The notes under the pieces are model-generated. The model had not been told where the DNA came from. It made no database searches and worked only from the letters and a program-made list of their open reading frames with translations. DNA of 64,000 nucleotides. It comes from Ruegeria sp. PrR005. Lineage in GTDB: Bacteria; Pseudomonadota; Alphaproteobacteria; Rhodobacterales; Rhodobacteraceae. Location: assembly GCF_010500245.1 (NCBI RefSeq), contig NZ_JAAGOX010000032.1:124001-188000 (forward strand). Reading direction: 5' to 3'. Below, piece by piece: positions 19,132 to 28,983 of the stretch. Positions within the stretch are counted from its first letter, which is position 1, and each line of letters starts with the position of its first letter. The translations under genes were made by a program, and so were the position numbers.

Positions 19132-19799
19132 GCGACCGACTGCGTCTGATCCTGTTCGACGTGGATGGTACCCTGGTCGACAGCCAGGCTGCCATCGTCA
19201 GTTCGATGACGTCTGCCTTTGATGCGCTGGGCCTGCCGGTGCCTGCGCGCAGGGCGATCCTGTCGATCGTCGGGCTTTCGCTGCCTCAGGCGATGGCCTG
19301 TCTGGCGCCGAAACAGGACCTTGGCACGCAAGGAAAGCTGGTCGAAGCCTACAAGCAATCCTACCACCAGACTCGGCTGGCGCTGGGGGCCGCGCACTCG
19401 CCGCTGTTTCCCGGTGCGCGCGAGGCACTGGATGCCCTGCACGCGGTGCCGCATTTCCTGCTGGGTGTGGCGACCGGTAAATCCAAGCGCGGCCTTGACG
19501 GGCTGATCGAGGCGCATGGGTTGGAGAAGTACTTTGTCACCCGGCAGGTGGCGGACCACCACCCGTCAAAGCCGCACCCGTCGATGATCGACGCCGCGCG
19601 GGCGGAAACAGGCGTGCGCGCCCGCGACACGGTGATGATCGGCGATACGAGTTTCGACATGGATATGGCAGCGGCGGCCGGTGTTCCGGGCATCGGGGTA
19701 AGCTGGGGGTATCACCCGCCGCAATCGCTGACGCGCGCGCACCATGTCATCGCGGCCTTTGACGATCTGCCGAAATTGCTGAACGAAATCTGGACATGA
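19128..19799 (+). CDS. HAD-superfamily phosphatase (phosphoglycolate phosphatase-like)
   Basis: A 223-residue HAD hydrolase. Motif I LFDVDGTLVDSQ places the nucleophile Asp at residue 11 and the acid Asp at residue 13. Motif III/IV are in SKPHPSMI and VMIGDTSFDMDMA. The cap is of the small helical Gph/PgmB type, so the substrate is a small phosphorylated metabolite. The start is GTG at 19128, overlapping the stop of the pseudouridine synthase gene. The ATP12 gene follows after 4 bases, making a three-gene operon. Confidence 0.85.
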   Translation: MSDRLRLILFDVDGTLVDSQAAIVSSMTSAFDALGLPVPARRAILSIVGLSLPQAMACLAPKQDLGTQGKLVEAYKQSYHQTRLALGAAHSPLFPGAREALDALHAVPHFLLGVATGKSKRGLDGLIEAHGLEKYFVTRQVADHHPSKPHPSMIDAARAETGVRARDTVMIGDTSFDMDMAAAAGVPGIGVSWGYHPPQSLTRAHHVIAAFDDLPKLLNEIWT

Positions 19800-19803
19800 A
19801 CCG

Positions 19804-20511
19804 ATGAGCGACTGGAAACCGAAACGCTTCTGGGAACTGGCGACCGTGGCAGAGCGCGACGGAAGCTTTGCTGTCGAACTCGATGGGCGGCCGGTAAGAA
19901 CCCCGGCCAAGACCCTGCTGACCCTGCCAACGCGCCCGATGGCCGAGGCGGTTGCCGCCGAGTGGGATGCGCAGGAGAAAGAGGTCGACCCGCGCACGAT
20001 GCCATTTACCCGGTCGGCCAATGCCGCGATCGACAAGGTTCGCGTTCAGCATGCCGAGGTAGCAGACCTGTTGGCGGCCTATGGCGATTCGGATTTGCTG
20101 TGCTATCGCGCGGTCCATCCTGCCGAATTGGCCACCCGGCAATCACAAATCTGGGATCCGGCGCTGGACTGGGCCCGTGATACATTCGGCGTCCGGCTGA
20201 TTACGGTGAATGGTTTGATGCATCAGCCGCAGCCGGAATCCGTACAAGCTCAACTCTCCGCGCGGGTGCATGATCTGTCCGATTTTCAGCTGGCCGCGTT
20301 TCACGATCTCGTCAGTTTGAGCGGCTCGCTTGTGTTGGGTTTCGCGGCGGCACTGGATTGGCGCGATCCGGATGAAATCTGGCGCATTTCTCGTCTCGAC
20401 GAGCTTTGGCAAGAGGAACAATGGGGTCCCGACGAAGAAGCGCAGGCACTTGCCGAACTAAAGCGACAAGCCTTTTTGCACGCAAAGCGGTTCTTTGATC
20501 TCTCATCATGA
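19804..20511 (+). CDS. ATP12 family F1-ATPase assembly chaperone
   Basis: A 235-residue ATP12-family protein. In mitochondria Atp12 chaperones the alpha subunit of F1 ATP synthase; alphaproteobacteria encode homologues with a presumed like role. Conserved segments are ELDGRPVRTPAKTLLTLPT (about 27-45), EVDPRTMPFTRSANAAIDKV and the central YGDSDLLCYRA. It is cytoplasmic. It is the last gene of the rluC-HAD-ATP12 operon, starting 4 bases after the HAD gene. The ATP synthase genes themselves are not in the window. Confidence 0.9.
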   Translation: MSDWKPKRFWELATVAERDGSFAVELDGRPVRTPAKTLLTLPTRPMAEAVAAEWDAQEKEVDPRTMPFTRSANAAIDKVRVQHAEVADLLAAYGDSDLLCYRAVHPAELATRQSQIWDPALDWARDTFGVRLITVNGLMHQPQPESVQAQLSARVHDLSDFQLAAFHDLVSLSGSLVLGFAAALDWRDPDEIWRISRLDELWQEEQWGPDEEAQALAELKRQAFLHAKRFFDLSS

Positions 20512-20707
20512 GACCAATTTCGTCAAACTGACGGCAACGGCATTGATCGGGCAGTCAAAACCTGAACCAAAGCCTTGACCTTTGTTCACGATTGCGCCCA
20601 AACTTGCGGCCATTGAAGGGGTGATCCCCTTTCATATCCGCGCCGCCGCCAAAGAGTGGCGGTCGAACCGTCCCGCAAAAGGGGTGGAAAATCAGGAAGA
20701 GGTAAAA

Positions 20708-21724
20708 ATGAAGAAATCCGTACTTTTGGGCGCTCTCACTGTCGCCGGATTGGCCGCAGGTGCTGCGGCAGCGGGCACGATTGATGACGTCAAGGCTCGC
20801 GGCAAGCTGAACTGTGGTGTGACCACCGGTCTGGTCGGCTTTGCAGCGCCGGATTCGAATGGGGAGTGGAAAGGTTTTGACGTGGCCCTGTGCCGTGCCG
20901 TTGCAGCGGCGGTTCTGGGCGACGGTAACGCGGTCGAATTCGTTCCGACCACGGGCAAGACCCGGTTCACCGCTCTGGCATCCGGCGAAGTCGACATGCT
21001 GGCACGTAACACCACCTGGACCTTCAGCCGCGACGTGGACCTGAAGTTTGAATTCGTGGGTGTGAACTACTACGACGGCCAGGGCTTCATGGTTCCGAAA
21101 GCGCTGGGCGTCAGCTCGGCAAAGGAACTGGACGGTGCAACCGTCTGCATCCAGACCGGTACCACCACCGAGCTGAACCTTGCGGATTTCTTCCGCGCCA
21201 ACAACATCAGCTACGAGCCGGTTCCGATCGAAACCAACGCCGAAGCACAGCAGCAGTATCTGGCCGGTGCATGTGACGTGTACACCACCGACGCATCGGG
21301 TCTGGCCGCAACCCGCGCCACGTTCGAAGCCCCCGGCGACCACGTCCTGCTGCCCGAAATCATCTCGAAAGAGCCGCTGGGCCCGTTGGTCCGCCACGGC
21401 GACAACGAGTGGGCGGACGTTGTCCGCTGGACCCTGAACGCGCTGATCTCGGCCGAAGAGTATGGCATCACGTCGGCAAACATCGACGAAATGACCGCTG
21501 GTACCAATAACCCGGAAATCAACCGTATCCTGGGTACCGAAGGTACTCTGGGCGAGATGCTGGGCCTGGACAACCAGTGGGCCATGCGCGCCATCAAGGT
21601 TGGCGGCAACTATGGTGAGGTCTTTGCCCAGAACATCGGTGAAAGCACCCCGATCGGTCTGGCACGTGGCCTGAACGCCCAGTGGACCGAAGGTGGTCTG
21701 CTGTACTCGCCTCCGTTCCGGTAA
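20708..21724 (+). CDS. bztA: amino acid ABC transporter, periplasmic binding protein (BztA/AapJ)
   Basis: Periplasmic solute-binding protein of the polar amino acid family, 338 residues. The start at 20708 follows aggaagagg and gives a signal peptide ending near AAGAAAAGTIDDVKA. Ligand-site landmarks are GFDVALCRAVAAAVLGD, the TRFTALASGEVDMLARNTT block and the ACDVYTTDASGLA block. It should bind glutamate, glutamine, aspartate or asparagine, as Rhodobacter BztA does. An attenuator-like hairpin follows, typical when the binding protein is made in excess over the permease. Confidence 0.88.
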   Translation: MKKSVLLGALTVAGLAAGAAAAGTIDDVKARGKLNCGVTTGLVGFAAPDSNGEWKGFDVALCRAVAAAVLGDGNAVEFVPTTGKTRFTALASGEVDMLARNTTWTFSRDVDLKFEFVGVNYYDGQGFMVPKALGVSSAKELDGATVCIQTGTTTELNLADFFRANNISYEPVPIETNAEAQQQYLAGACDVYTTDASGLAATRATFEAPGDHVLLPEIISKEPLGPLVRHGDNEWADVVRWTLNALISAEEYGITSANIDEMTAGTNNPEINRILGTEGTLGEMLGLDNQWAMRAIKVGGNYGEVFAQNIGESTPIGLARGLNAQWTEGGLLYSPPFR

Positions 21725-21738
21725 GAAAACCCGCAGGA

Positions 21739-21765
21739 GGGCGTGGGGAAACCCGCGCCCTTTTT
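21739..21765 (+). terminator. attenuator/terminator between bztA and bztB
   Basis: gggcgtggg (21739-21747) pairs with cccgcgccc (21752-21760) with one wobble pair and a gaaa tetraloop, followed by ttttt. It is a strong intrinsic terminator shape inside the operon and would raise bztA message relative to bztBCD. Confidence 0.85.
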
Positions 21766-21855
21766 GCATCCATAACTAAGTACCTGGCCGGTAAGAGTGG
21801 GGCAAACCCTGCCGGAGAGAGATTGGCCAGGATGTCACGGGGATAAAAATAGGTC

Positions 21856-23124
21856 ATGACGACTCTCACTGACCCGCCAAAGGAGCAGTTCCGGCTGTCC
21901 ATGCTCCTCTACGATACGCGGTATCGGTCGGCCACCATCCAAGTCATCGCGATGATAGGTTTCATGTTGCTGGCCGCCTGGCTGATCAGCAACACGGCCC
22001 AAAACCTTGCGGCGCTGGGCAAACCAATCGATTTCGGGTTCTTCTCGGAACCGGCGAGCTACGATATCAACCAGCGGCTGCTGGATTACAGCTCTCGGGA
22101 TACACATTTGAGGGCCGCATTGATCGGCCTGCTCAATACGCTTGTCGTTGCGGTTCTTGGGTGTATCACGGCGACCGTTCTGGGCGTCATCATTGGGGTC
22201 CTGCGCCTGTCCAACAACTGGATCGTCGCCCGCCTGATGACCATCTACGTCGAAGGGTTCCGCAACGTTCCGGTGCTGCTGTGGATCGTGTTCATCATGG
22301 CGATCCTCATCGAAACGCTGCCGGCGCCCAAGGCGTTCCGGGGCGACAACGCAACCGCCAGCATGATGCTGGGCGACAGCGTGGCCGTGACCAACCGTGG
22401 TGTCTACATTCCCGAACCGCTGTTCTCGAACAGTCTTGGAAACATTCACGTGTTCGGCGAAAGCGGCCTGCGCTTTGACATCAGCCTCGATCTATTGGCC
22501 ATCCTCGTGGTTCTTGGGGCCGGTCTGTGGGTGTCGAGCTACCTGCGCAAGCGCGCCGATCGTATTCAGGAACAGACCGGCGACCGGCCTGTAACCTGGT
22601 GGCAGCGTCTGGCGGTGGTCGTGCTTCCGACCGGGCTGGTGCTGGTTCTGCTGGGCTTCCATCTTGGCTATCCCGAGCTCAAGGGTTTCAACTTCCAGGG
22701 TGGTACCCATCTGCGGAACTCGCTGATCGCGCTCTGGCTGGCGCTATCGCTTTATACCGCCGCCTTCATCGCTGAAATCGTTCGCGCGGGTATCATGGCC
22801 ATCTCCAAGGGCCAGACCGAGGCGGCATCCGCGCTGGGCCTGCGCTCGAACAAGATCATGTCGCTGGTGATCCTGCCGCAAGCGCTGCGGGTGATCATTC
22901 CGCCGCTGATCTCGAACTATCTCAACCTCACCAAGAACTCGTCTCTGGCGATCGCCGTGGGTTACATGGATATCACCGGCACGCTGGGCGGTATCACCAT
23001 GAACCAGACCGGGCGCGAGCTGGAAACGATCCTGCTCTTGATGCTGGTGTACCTGACCATCTCGCTGTCCATTTCGGCGGTGATGAACTGGTACAATGAA
23101 TCCGTCAAACTGAAGGAGCGTTGA
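21856..23124 (+). CDS. bztB: amino acid ABC transporter permease (BztB/AapQ)
   Basis: Inner-membrane permease of the polar amino acid importer, 422 residues with about eight membrane segments. It is longer than simple HisM-type permeases because of the central insert typical of BztB/AapQ. The EAA loop is visible near the C terminus (GQTEAASALGLRSNKIMSLV). It pairs with BztC, whose gene starts 1 base after its stop. Uptake of glutamate/glutamine/aspartate/asparagine is inferred from the family. Confidence 0.88.
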   Translation: MTTLTDPPKEQFRLSMLLYDTRYRSATIQVIAMIGFMLLAAWLISNTAQNLAALGKPIDFGFFSEPASYDINQRLLDYSSRDTHLRAALIGLLNTLVVAVLGCITATVLGVIIGVLRLSNNWIVARLMTIYVEGFRNVPVLLWIVFIMAILIETLPAPKAFRGDNATASMMLGDSVAVTNRGVYIPEPLFSNSLGNIHVFGESGLRFDISLDLLAILVVLGAGLWVSSYLRKRADRIQEQTGDRPVTWWQRLAVVVLPTGLVLVLLGFHLGYPELKGFNFQGGTHLRNSLIALWLALSLYTAAFIAEIVRAGIMAISKGQTEAASALGLRSNKIMSLVILPQALRVIIPPLISNYLNLTKNSSLAIAVGYMDITGTLGGITMNQTGRELETILLLMLVYLTISLSISAVMNWYNESVKLKER

Positions 23125-23125
23125 G

Positions 23126-24439
23126 ATGTCTGACATCGGATTTGTCCGTACCGAAATGCTCCCCGAACGCGAACCGCCGGCCTCGACCGTCGGCGCGCTG
23201 GGCTGGGCACGCGCCAACCTGTTCTCGAACTGGTTCAACAGCATTCTGACGCTGGCCTCTCTTTATGCGATCTACGCGATCCTTGCGGCCGTTTTACCTT
23301 GGGTGTTCTCGCCCACATGGAACGGGGCCTCGCTGAACAACTGCCGCGAGATTCTGACCGCCGCCGGCTCGGTGGGTGAACACGGCACATCGGGTGCCTG
23401 TTGGGGCGTTATTCGCGAGCGCTGGATCCAGCTCTTGTTCGGGTTCTACCCGTCCGAGCTGTACTGGCGGCCCATTCTGGCCTTTGTCCTGCTGGCCGTG
23501 GCCCTGGCCCCGGTTCTGTTTTCCGACAGCGTACCATCGAAGATGCTGATCTTTTCGGGTCTCTATCCGTTCATCTTCCCCTGGCTTCTGTGGGGCGGCA
23601 CCATCTGGGGCCCGATCGCGGCGCTGGCGGGCTTTGTGCTGGGCTGGGTGGTTTACTCGGCCGTCAGCAAGACGATGAGCAGCCTGATCGGCATCGTTCT
23701 GGGCGCAGTGGCGGCGCTGGCCTGGTGGTTCGTTCTGTCCGGCTATTTTGTCGGCGCGCTGGATTCGATCCTGCCGATCGGCATCGAAGCGGTCGAAAGC
23801 CGCAAGTTCGGTGGCTTCATGCTGTCGATCACCATCGGGGTCGTCGCCATCGCCTGTTCGCTGCCGCTGGGCATCGTGCTGGCGCTGGGGCGTCAGTCGG
23901 ACCTGATGATCGTCAAATACATCTGCGTGGGCTTTATCGAGTTCATCCGGGGCGTGCCGCTGATCACACTGCTGTTCGTGGCCTCAACCCTGCTGAACAT
24001 CTTCATGCCGCCCGGCACGAATTTCGACATCATCCTGCGGGTGCTGATCATGGTGACGCTGTTTGCGTCGGCCTATATGGCCGAGGTGATCCGTGGCGGT
24101 CTGGCCGCACTGCCCAAGGGCCAGTACGAGGGGGCGGATTCGCTTGGCCTCAACTACTGGCAGGCGCAACGCCTGATCATCATGCCGCAAGCGCTCAAGA
24201 TCTCGATCCCCGGCATTGTGTCGACCTTCATCGGGGTGTTCAAGGACACCACGCTGGTCTCGATCATCGGGCTTCTCGATCCGCTGGGCCTGTCGAACGC
24301 CATTCGGGCGGACGCCAACTGGAACGGCGTCGTCTGGGAACTCTACGGCTTCATCGCCTTGATGTTCTTTGTCTTCTGCTTCGGCATGTCCCGCTATTCC
24401 ATGTATCTGGAGCGCAAGCTCCACACTGGCCATCGTTAA
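23126..24439 (+). CDS. bztC: amino acid ABC transporter permease (BztC/AapM)
   Basis: Second permease of the importer, 437 residues. Hydrophobic segments are spread across the protein, with an N-terminal extension of membrane helices characteristic of BztC. The EAA loop reads [20 protein letters not shown] (about 332-351). It is encoded 1 base after bztB and 10 bases before bztD, which fits heterodimeric assembly of BztB and BztC around the ATPase BztD. Confidence 0.88.
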   Translation: MSDIGFVRTEMLPEREPPASTVGALGWARANLFSNWFNSILTLASLYAIYAILAAVLPWVFSPTWNGASLNNCREILTAAGSVGEHGTSGACWGVIRERWIQLLFGFYPSELYWRPILAFVLLAVALAPVLFSDSVPSKMLIFSGLYPFIFPWLLWGGTIWGPIAALAGFVLGWVVYSAVSKTMSSLIGIVLGAVAALAWWFVLSGYFVGALDSILPIGIEAVESRKFGGFMLSITIGVVAIACSLPLGIVLALGRQSDLMIVKYICVGFIEFIRGVPLITLLFVASTLLNIFMPPGTNFDIILRVLIMVTLFASAYMAEVIRGGLAALPKGQYEGADSLGLNYWQAQRLIIMPQALKISIPGIVSTFIGVFKDTTLVSIIGLLDPLGLSNAIRADANWNGVVWELYGFIALMFFVFCFGMSRYSMYLERKLHTGHR

Positions 24440-24449
24440 GGAGGGCCCA

Positions 24450-25241
24450 ATGTCTGAACTCGCAATCGATCGTGAAATCGACCGCTCGAAGATGCAGGTG
24501 AGCGACCAGGTCGCCATCGAAATCGCCAACATGAACAAGTGGTACGGGGCTTTCCACGTGCTGCGCGACATCAACCTGACGGTTTATCAGGGTGAACGGA
24601 TCGTCATCGCCGGACCTTCGGGGTCGGGCAAGTCCACCCTGATCCGCTGCCTGAACGCGCTGGAGGAACACCAGCAGGGCAAGATCGTGGTGGATGGGAC
24701 CGAACTGTCGAACGACCTCAAGAACATCGACAAGATCCGGTCCGAGGTCGGGATGGTGTTCCAGCACTTCAACCTGTTCCCGCATCTGACCATTCTGGAG
24801 AACTGCACGCTGGCGCCGATCTGGGTGCGCAAGACGCCCCGGAAAGAGGCCGAGGAAACCGCGATGCATTTCCTGGAGAAGGTCAAGATCCCGGAACAGG
24901 CCCTGAAGTATCCGGGTCAGCTGTCGGGTGGTCAGCAGCAGCGTGTGGCGATTGCCCGCTCGCTGTGCATGCGGCCGCGGATCATGCTGTTTGATGAACC
25001 CACTTCGGCGCTTGACCCCGAGATGATCAAGGAAGTGCTCGACACCATGATCGAGCTGGCCGAGGAAGGCATGACCATGCTCTGCGTCACGCACGAGATG
25101 GGCTTTGCCCGCCAGGTTGCCAACCGCGTCATCTTTATGGACGCGGGGCAGATCGTGGAACAGAACGAGCCGGAAGAGTTCTTCAACAACCCGCAAAGCG
25201 AGCGGACCAAGCTGTTCCTCAGCCAGATCCTGGGTCACTGA
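24450..25241 (+). CDS. bztD: amino acid ABC transporter ATP-binding protein (BztD/AapP)
   Basis: Cytoplasmic ATPase of the importer, 263 residues, the same size as BztD/AapP proteins. Walker [10 protein letters not shown] is at residues 55-63, the signature [15 protein letters not shown] and Walker [16 protein letters not shown] follow, and the H-loop is in [12 protein letters not shown]. The start at 24450 follows aaggaggg; an in-frame extension upstream lies inside bztC. A terminator at 25262 closes the operon. Confidence 0.93.
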   Translation: MSELAIDREIDRSKMQVSDQVAIEIANMNKWYGAFHVLRDINLTVYQGERIVIAGPSGSGKSTLIRCLNALEEHQQGKIVVDGTELSNDLKNIDKIRSEVGMVFQHFNLFPHLTILENCTLAPIWVRKTPRKEAEETAMHFLEKVKIPEQALKYPGQLSGGQQQRVAIARSLCMRPRIMLFDEPTSALDPEMIKEVLDTMIELAEEGMTMLCVTHEMGFARQVANRVIFMDAGQIVEQNEPEEFFNNPQSERTKLFLSQILGH

Positions 25242-25261
25242 GACATCCATGGAAACGGGCA

Positions 25262-25290
25262 AGGGCGGGGATTTCCCCGCCCTTTTCTAT
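25262..25290. terminator. terminator between bztD and sixA, possibly bidirectional
   Basis: aagggcgggg (25262-25271) pairs perfectly with ccccgccctt (25276-25285), loop attt, followed by ttct on the plus strand. The convergent sixA gene ends at 25287, so the same hairpin may stop both transcripts. Confidence 0.85.
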
Positions 25291-25784
25291 TCGGTCAGTT
25301 CGCGTGGAACCACGAAGGCCAGAACTTCGCCGCTGTGCCATCGGATATCCCGCCACGCGTCAACCGGGAACTCGATCACGGTCGTGGCACCAGTCGGATA
25401 GTCGAAGAATCGCGCATGCGCGGGCGCTTCTTCCACAATGTTACCTGCGAACTCGGCGATCCCGGGGTTATGCCCCAACAGCAGAACGGTGCGCCCGGTG
25501 GCGCTTTTCAAGGTATCCAGTATCTTGGCCGGGCCAGCATGGTAGAGCGCATCGGTGTATGTCGGTTCGGGCTCCTCGAACCCCATACAGGCCCAGGTTT
25601 CCCGCGTGCGCAGGGCCGACGAGGATAGCACCTGATCCGGACTCAGCGCTTTGGTGCGCAACCATTCACCAAGGGCAACGGCGGATCTTCGGCCACGTTT
25701 GTTGAGCGGGCGGTCATGATCGGACAGCGTATCGCTGTCCCACGAAGACTTGGCATGCCGGGTGAGGATCAGAGTAAGGGTCAT
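25287..25784 (-). CDS. SixA-like phosphohistidine phosphatase
   Basis: Histidine phosphatase superfamily, SixA branch, 165 residues. The catalytic RHAKSSW motif is at residues 9-15, and the second site His is in LLGHNPGIAEFA. SixA enzymes dephosphorylate histidine in phosphotransfer proteins; the target here is unknown. The start at 25784 (MTLTLILTRHAK) is fixed by an ATGA overlap with the end of the upstream ferredoxin-like gene. It is the last gene of a minus-strand chain after argB. Confidence 0.85.
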   Translation of the reverse strand: MTLTLILTRHAKSSWDSDTLSDHDRPLNKRGRRSAVALGEWLRTKALSPDQVLSSSALRTRETWACMGFEEPEPTYTDALYHAGPAKILDTLKSATGRTVLLLGHNPGIAEFAGNIVEEAPAHARFFDYPTGATTVIEFPVDAWRDIRWHSGEVLAFVVPRELTE

Positions 25785-26413
25785 CTGCGAAAAAACGCCT
25801 TCATATGCAATGCGGACTGTGCAGGATCCCGATGTGCACCGGCGCTGAGCGGGCAGACGAGTCGGGCGGCACAGCCCTGGTCCATACAATCAGACCCAGC
25901 GGCTGTGTCCAGATATCCATAGCAGGCAGATACGTCATATGGGCGTTCGACTGCCAATGCCCCGACAGGACAGGCGCGGGTACAAGGCGCGTCGCACTCC
26001 GGGCAGGGGTTGGGAAAGTCGACCGGTGGCAGAGTCAGGCGTTCGGGCAGGACAAGCGCGCCTCGCAATGAGATCAGCAAGCCGACGGTGTCATGCACCA
26101 TCATGCCGACCGGGCTGGTGTGGAAACGGCCAGATGCCAGCGCCCAGGCGATGAACGGCGGGTAAGGCGGCCCATCCGACGGATACTGCGCCGTTGCGCC
26201 GACAGACGCGGCCATTGCCCCGATGACCCGTTTTGACCATCTGTCCAGCGGATCGGCTGCGCCATCGCGGTACTCTGGCGAAGTTGTGAAAATCGACCAG
26301 AACCCCGGTCCAGTGCCCAGCAAGATGATGGTGGCGTTTGCATCAGCCGGATGCAACGCGCCCATCACGAGGAGCGCGGAATCGGCGGCCTCGGTGGCGA
26401 TGCGTTCGATCAT
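25781..26413 (-). CDS. ferredoxin-like 4Fe-4S protein, function unknown
   Basis: A 210-residue protein. Near residue 140 it has the cluster motif CPECDAPCTRACPVGAL (Cys spacing x2, x3, x3 and then Pro), and further cysteines follow in SACYGYLD and CMDQGCAARLVCP. The N-terminal part has no recognised domain beyond this conserved alphaproteobacterial family. The start at 26413 is chosen because it overlaps the desaturase stop by ATGA; its own stop overlaps the sixA start the same way. It may hand electrons to the adjacent membrane hydroxylase, which is inference. Confidence 0.75.
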   Translation of the reverse strand: MIERIATEAADSALLVMGALHPADANATIILLGTGPGFWSIFTTSPEYRDGAADPLDRWSKRVIGAMAASVGATAQYPSDGPPYPPFIAWALASGRFHTSPVGMMVHDTVGLLISLRGALVLPERLTLPPVDFPNPCPECDAPCTRACPVGALAVERPYDVSACYGYLDTAAGSDCMDQGCAARLVCPLSAGAHRDPAQSALHMKAFFRR

Positions 26414-27204
26414 CTGCGGCGGAACGGCAGAAGCAAGCTCCACCCCAGGCGAGAAGGCCGGTCGTCCTGCCAACCCAGCCCGATTGTCATGTCATCGTGC
26501 CCGGCCACGGGCTGTGCCACATATGTTCTCATCAAACGGTCCCAGATCGACAAGGCAAAACCATAGTTGCTGTCATGCTCCTCGCGTAGCACCGAATGAT
26601 GCACCCGGTGCATGTCGGGCGTGACCAAAACCTTGCGCAGCAGAGCGTCCAGCGCAAGAGGCAGCTTTAGGTTCGAATGATTGAACAGGGCGGTTCCACT
26701 CAACAGGATCTCGAAAAGGACGATGGCAAAGGCCGAGGGCCCAAGCCCATAGACAAGCCCGATCTTGAGAAGCATGGACAAAGCGATCTCGACCGGGTGG
26801 AAGCGTATCGCGGTGCTGACGTCGATGTCGGTGTCGGCGTGATGGACCCGGTGCAGGCGCCACAGCACCGGCACCTTGTGCGTGATCAGATGCTGCGCCC
26901 AGATGGCGAAGTCGAAAACCAGCACCGCAAGCACCACTTCGACCCAGGCTGGCCAATCCAGGCGGTTGAACAGACCCCAGTCCTTTGCCGACGCATCAAG
27001 CGCGGCCCCGACCGCCAGCAACGGCATCCCAAAGGCGAGGGCCCGCAGTGTTATGGTGTTCAGCACCGATATGGAGAGGTTCGTCACCCATCGCCGGGAA
27101 CGGCGCGGATGCGATCTGCGACGCGGAGCGAGCCGTTCGAAGATCGCGAACAGGACAAAGAGGCCGATAAATACGGCCAATCGGATCAGGCTTTCGTTTT
27201 CCAT
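26410..27204 (-). CDS. sterol desaturase/fatty acid hydroxylase family membrane protein
   Basis: A 264-residue membrane di-iron oxygenase-type protein. The histidine boxes expected of the superfamily are visible: HLITHKVPVLWRLHRVHHAD, RFHPVE and MHRVHHSVLREEHD. Hydrophobic helices lie at about 5-25, 45-70 and 130-160. It would hydroxylate or desaturate a lipid; the substrate is unknown. The start at 27204 (MENESLIRLAVF) is slightly preferred to 27222; neither has a strong ribosome-binding site. It is followed by the ferredoxin-like gene with a 4-base overlap. Confidence 0.82.
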   Translation of the reverse strand: MENESLIRLAVFIGLFVLFAIFERLAPRRRSHPRRSRRWVTNLSISVLNTITLRALAFGMPLLAVGAALDASAKDWGLFNRLDWPAWVEVVLAVLVFDFAIWAQHLITHKVPVLWRLHRVHHADTDIDVSTAIRFHPVEIALSMLLKIGLVYGLGPSAFAIVLFEILLSGTALFNHSNLKLPLALDALLRKVLVTPDMHRVHHSVLREEHDSNYGFALSIWDRLMRTYVAQPVAGHDDMTIGLGWQDDRPSRLGWSLLLPFRRR

Positions 27205-27261
27205 TAATTCACATTTGTGCATGTGAAGGGGGAAGACAAGCCTGCCCGTGTCACAACCCGG

Positions 27262-28125
27262 TTATTCCGCCCGGATCAACGAGCCAGCGCCGTGTTCGGT
27301 ATAGAGCTCCAAAAGAACCGCATTGGCGACGCGACCGTCCAGAATGACAACCGCACGAACGCCCTTGTCCAGCGCATCAAGCGCTGTTTCCGTCTTAGGG
27401 ATCATGCCGCCCGCGATCGTTCCATCGGCGACCATCTGGCGGATCTGGGCGGCCTTGAGTTCGGTCAGCACCTCGCCTGCTGCATTCTTCACGCCCGAAA
27501 CGTCGGTCAGCAGCAATAGCCGGTCGGCCTTCAGAGCACCGGCAATGGCGCCTGCGGCTGTATCGCCGTTGATGTTGAAGGTTTCGCCATTGCGCCCGGC
27601 GCCAAGCGGCGCGATGACCGGAATGATGTCATGGGCAAAGAGGTTGCGCAGCAACTCGGGATTCATCTCTGCCGGCGTTCCGACATAGCCAAGGCTGGCG
27701 TCGGTTTGGTCGCAAACCATCAGGTCGGCATCCTTTCCGGACAGCCCGACAGCCTTGCCGCCCTGGCGGTTGATCGCCTGAACGATACGCTTGTTGACTA
27801 CGCCCGACAAAACCATCTCGACAACCTCGACCGTGGCGGCGTCGGTCACCCGTTTGCCGTTGACGAATTCCGACTTGATATCAAGCTTGTCCAGCATTGC
27901 GTTGATCATCGGGCCGCCGCCATGCACCACGACCGGGTTGACGCCCACCTGGCGCAAGAGCACCACGTCGCGGGCAAAGCTTTCCATACCCTCGTCGCTG
28001 CCCATGGCGTGACCACCCAGTTTGATAACGACGATCGCGTTATCGTAGCGTTGCAGATAGGGCAGGGCGGCGTTCAGCGTGGCGGCTGTGGCAATCCAAT
28101 CGCGATTCATGTCTCGTTTCTTCAT
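27262..28125 (-). CDS. argB: acetylglutamate kinase
   Basis: Phosphorylates N-acetylglutamate, the second step of arginine synthesis; 287 residues, cytoplasmic. Diagnostic segments are [10 protein letters not shown] near the N terminus, [12 protein letters not shown]-type [33 protein letters not shown] (about 200-219) and the C-terminal [13 protein letters not shown]. The ATG at 28125 ([10 protein letters not shown]) is preferred on family alignment. It is divergent from the SDR gene, and the desaturase gene lies 57 bases downstream on the same strand. Confidence 0.95.
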   Translation of the reverse strand: MKKRDMNRDWIATAATLNAALPYLQRYDNAIVVIKLGGHAMGSDEGMESFARDVVLLRQVGVNPVVVHGGGPMINAMLDKLDIKSEFVNGKRVTDAATVEVVEMVLSGVVNKRIVQAINRQGGKAVGLSGKDADLMVCDQTDASLGYVGTPAEMNPELLRNLFAHDIIPVIAPLGAGRNGETFNINGDTAAGAIAGALKADRLLLLTDVSGVKNAAGEVLTELKAAQIRQMVADGTIAGGMIPKTETALDALDKGVRAVVILDGRVANAVLLELYTEHGAGSLIRAE

Positions 28126-28239
28126 GGCAAGGGTCCCTCTGGCGCTCCGTGTTAGGGCTTTTGATGGCATCTGCCAAGGGCATTGCCACCGATCTGCGCT
28201 ATGCTACTCTCCGCCCGAACCAGCATCCGAGGGCCGAAA

Positions 28240-28968
28240 ATGGCGCAAAAAACACTTGTCCTGACCGGGGCCAGCCGGGGAATCGGTCACGCGACCGTAA
28301 GACGTTTCGTGGCCGAAGGGTGGCGGGTGATCACCTGCTCGCGCGAGCCGGTTCCGCCGGGCTGCCCCTGGAGCAATGGCGAGCAAAACCATGTCGAGAT
28401 CGACCTGAGCGACCCGCAAGCCACCATCGCCGCCGCAGAAACCATTCGGCAGAAGCTGAACGGACGGTTGGACGCGCTGGTGAACAACGCTGGCATTTCA
28501 CCCAAAGGGCCAAATGGAGAGCGGCTGAGCACGCTCAGCACCGATCTGGCGGATTGGGGCCACGTGTTCCACGTCAACTTCTTTGCCCCCGTGGTGCTGG
28601 CCCGTTCGTTGAAGGATGAACTGGCTGCGGCCAAAGGCTCGGTGGTGAATGTGACCTCGATTGCCGGATCGCGGGTACACCCTTTTGCCGGGGCCGCCTA
28701 TGCCACGTCCAAAGCGGCGCTTGCGGCGCTGACGCGAGAGATGGCGCATGATTTCGGGCCGCTTGGCGTGCGGGTGAACGCGATCGCTCCGGGTGAGGTC
28801 GAAACCTCGATCCTCAGCCCCGGCACGGACAAGATCGTCGAAAAACTGCCGATGCAACGGCTGGGCCAGCCCAGCGAGGTGGCCGCCGCGATCTATTTTC
28901 TATGTTCCCCGGAAAGTTCCTATATCTCGGGTACCGAGATAGAGGTGAACGGCGCCCAGCACGTATAG
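28240..28968 (+). CDS. short-chain dehydrogenase/reductase (SDR)
   Basis: Classical SDR oxidoreductase, 242 residues. The cofactor motif TGASRGIGHA is near residue 9, NNAG lies in LVNNAGIS, and the catalytic Ser and Tyr/Lys are in VNVTSIAGS and YATSKAAL. The C-terminal VNAIAPGEVETSIL and YISGTEIEVNGA fit 3-oxoacyl-ACP reductase-like members, but the substrate is not determined. The start at 28240 follows gaggg. It lies alone on the plus strand between argB and engB. Confidence 0.88.
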   Translation: MAQKTLVLTGASRGIGHATVRRFVAEGWRVITCSREPVPPGCPWSNGEQNHVEIDLSDPQATIAAAETIRQKLNGRLDALVNNAGISPKGPNGERLSTLSTDLADWGHVFHVNFFAPVVLARSLKDELAAAKGSVVNVTSIAGSRVHPFAGAAYATSKAALAALTREMAHDFGPLGVRVNAIAPGEVETSILSPGTDKIVEKLPMQRLGQPSEVAAAIYFLCSPESSYISGTEIEVNGAQHV

Positions 28969-28983
28969 TTGGGTGCAAGCCGA

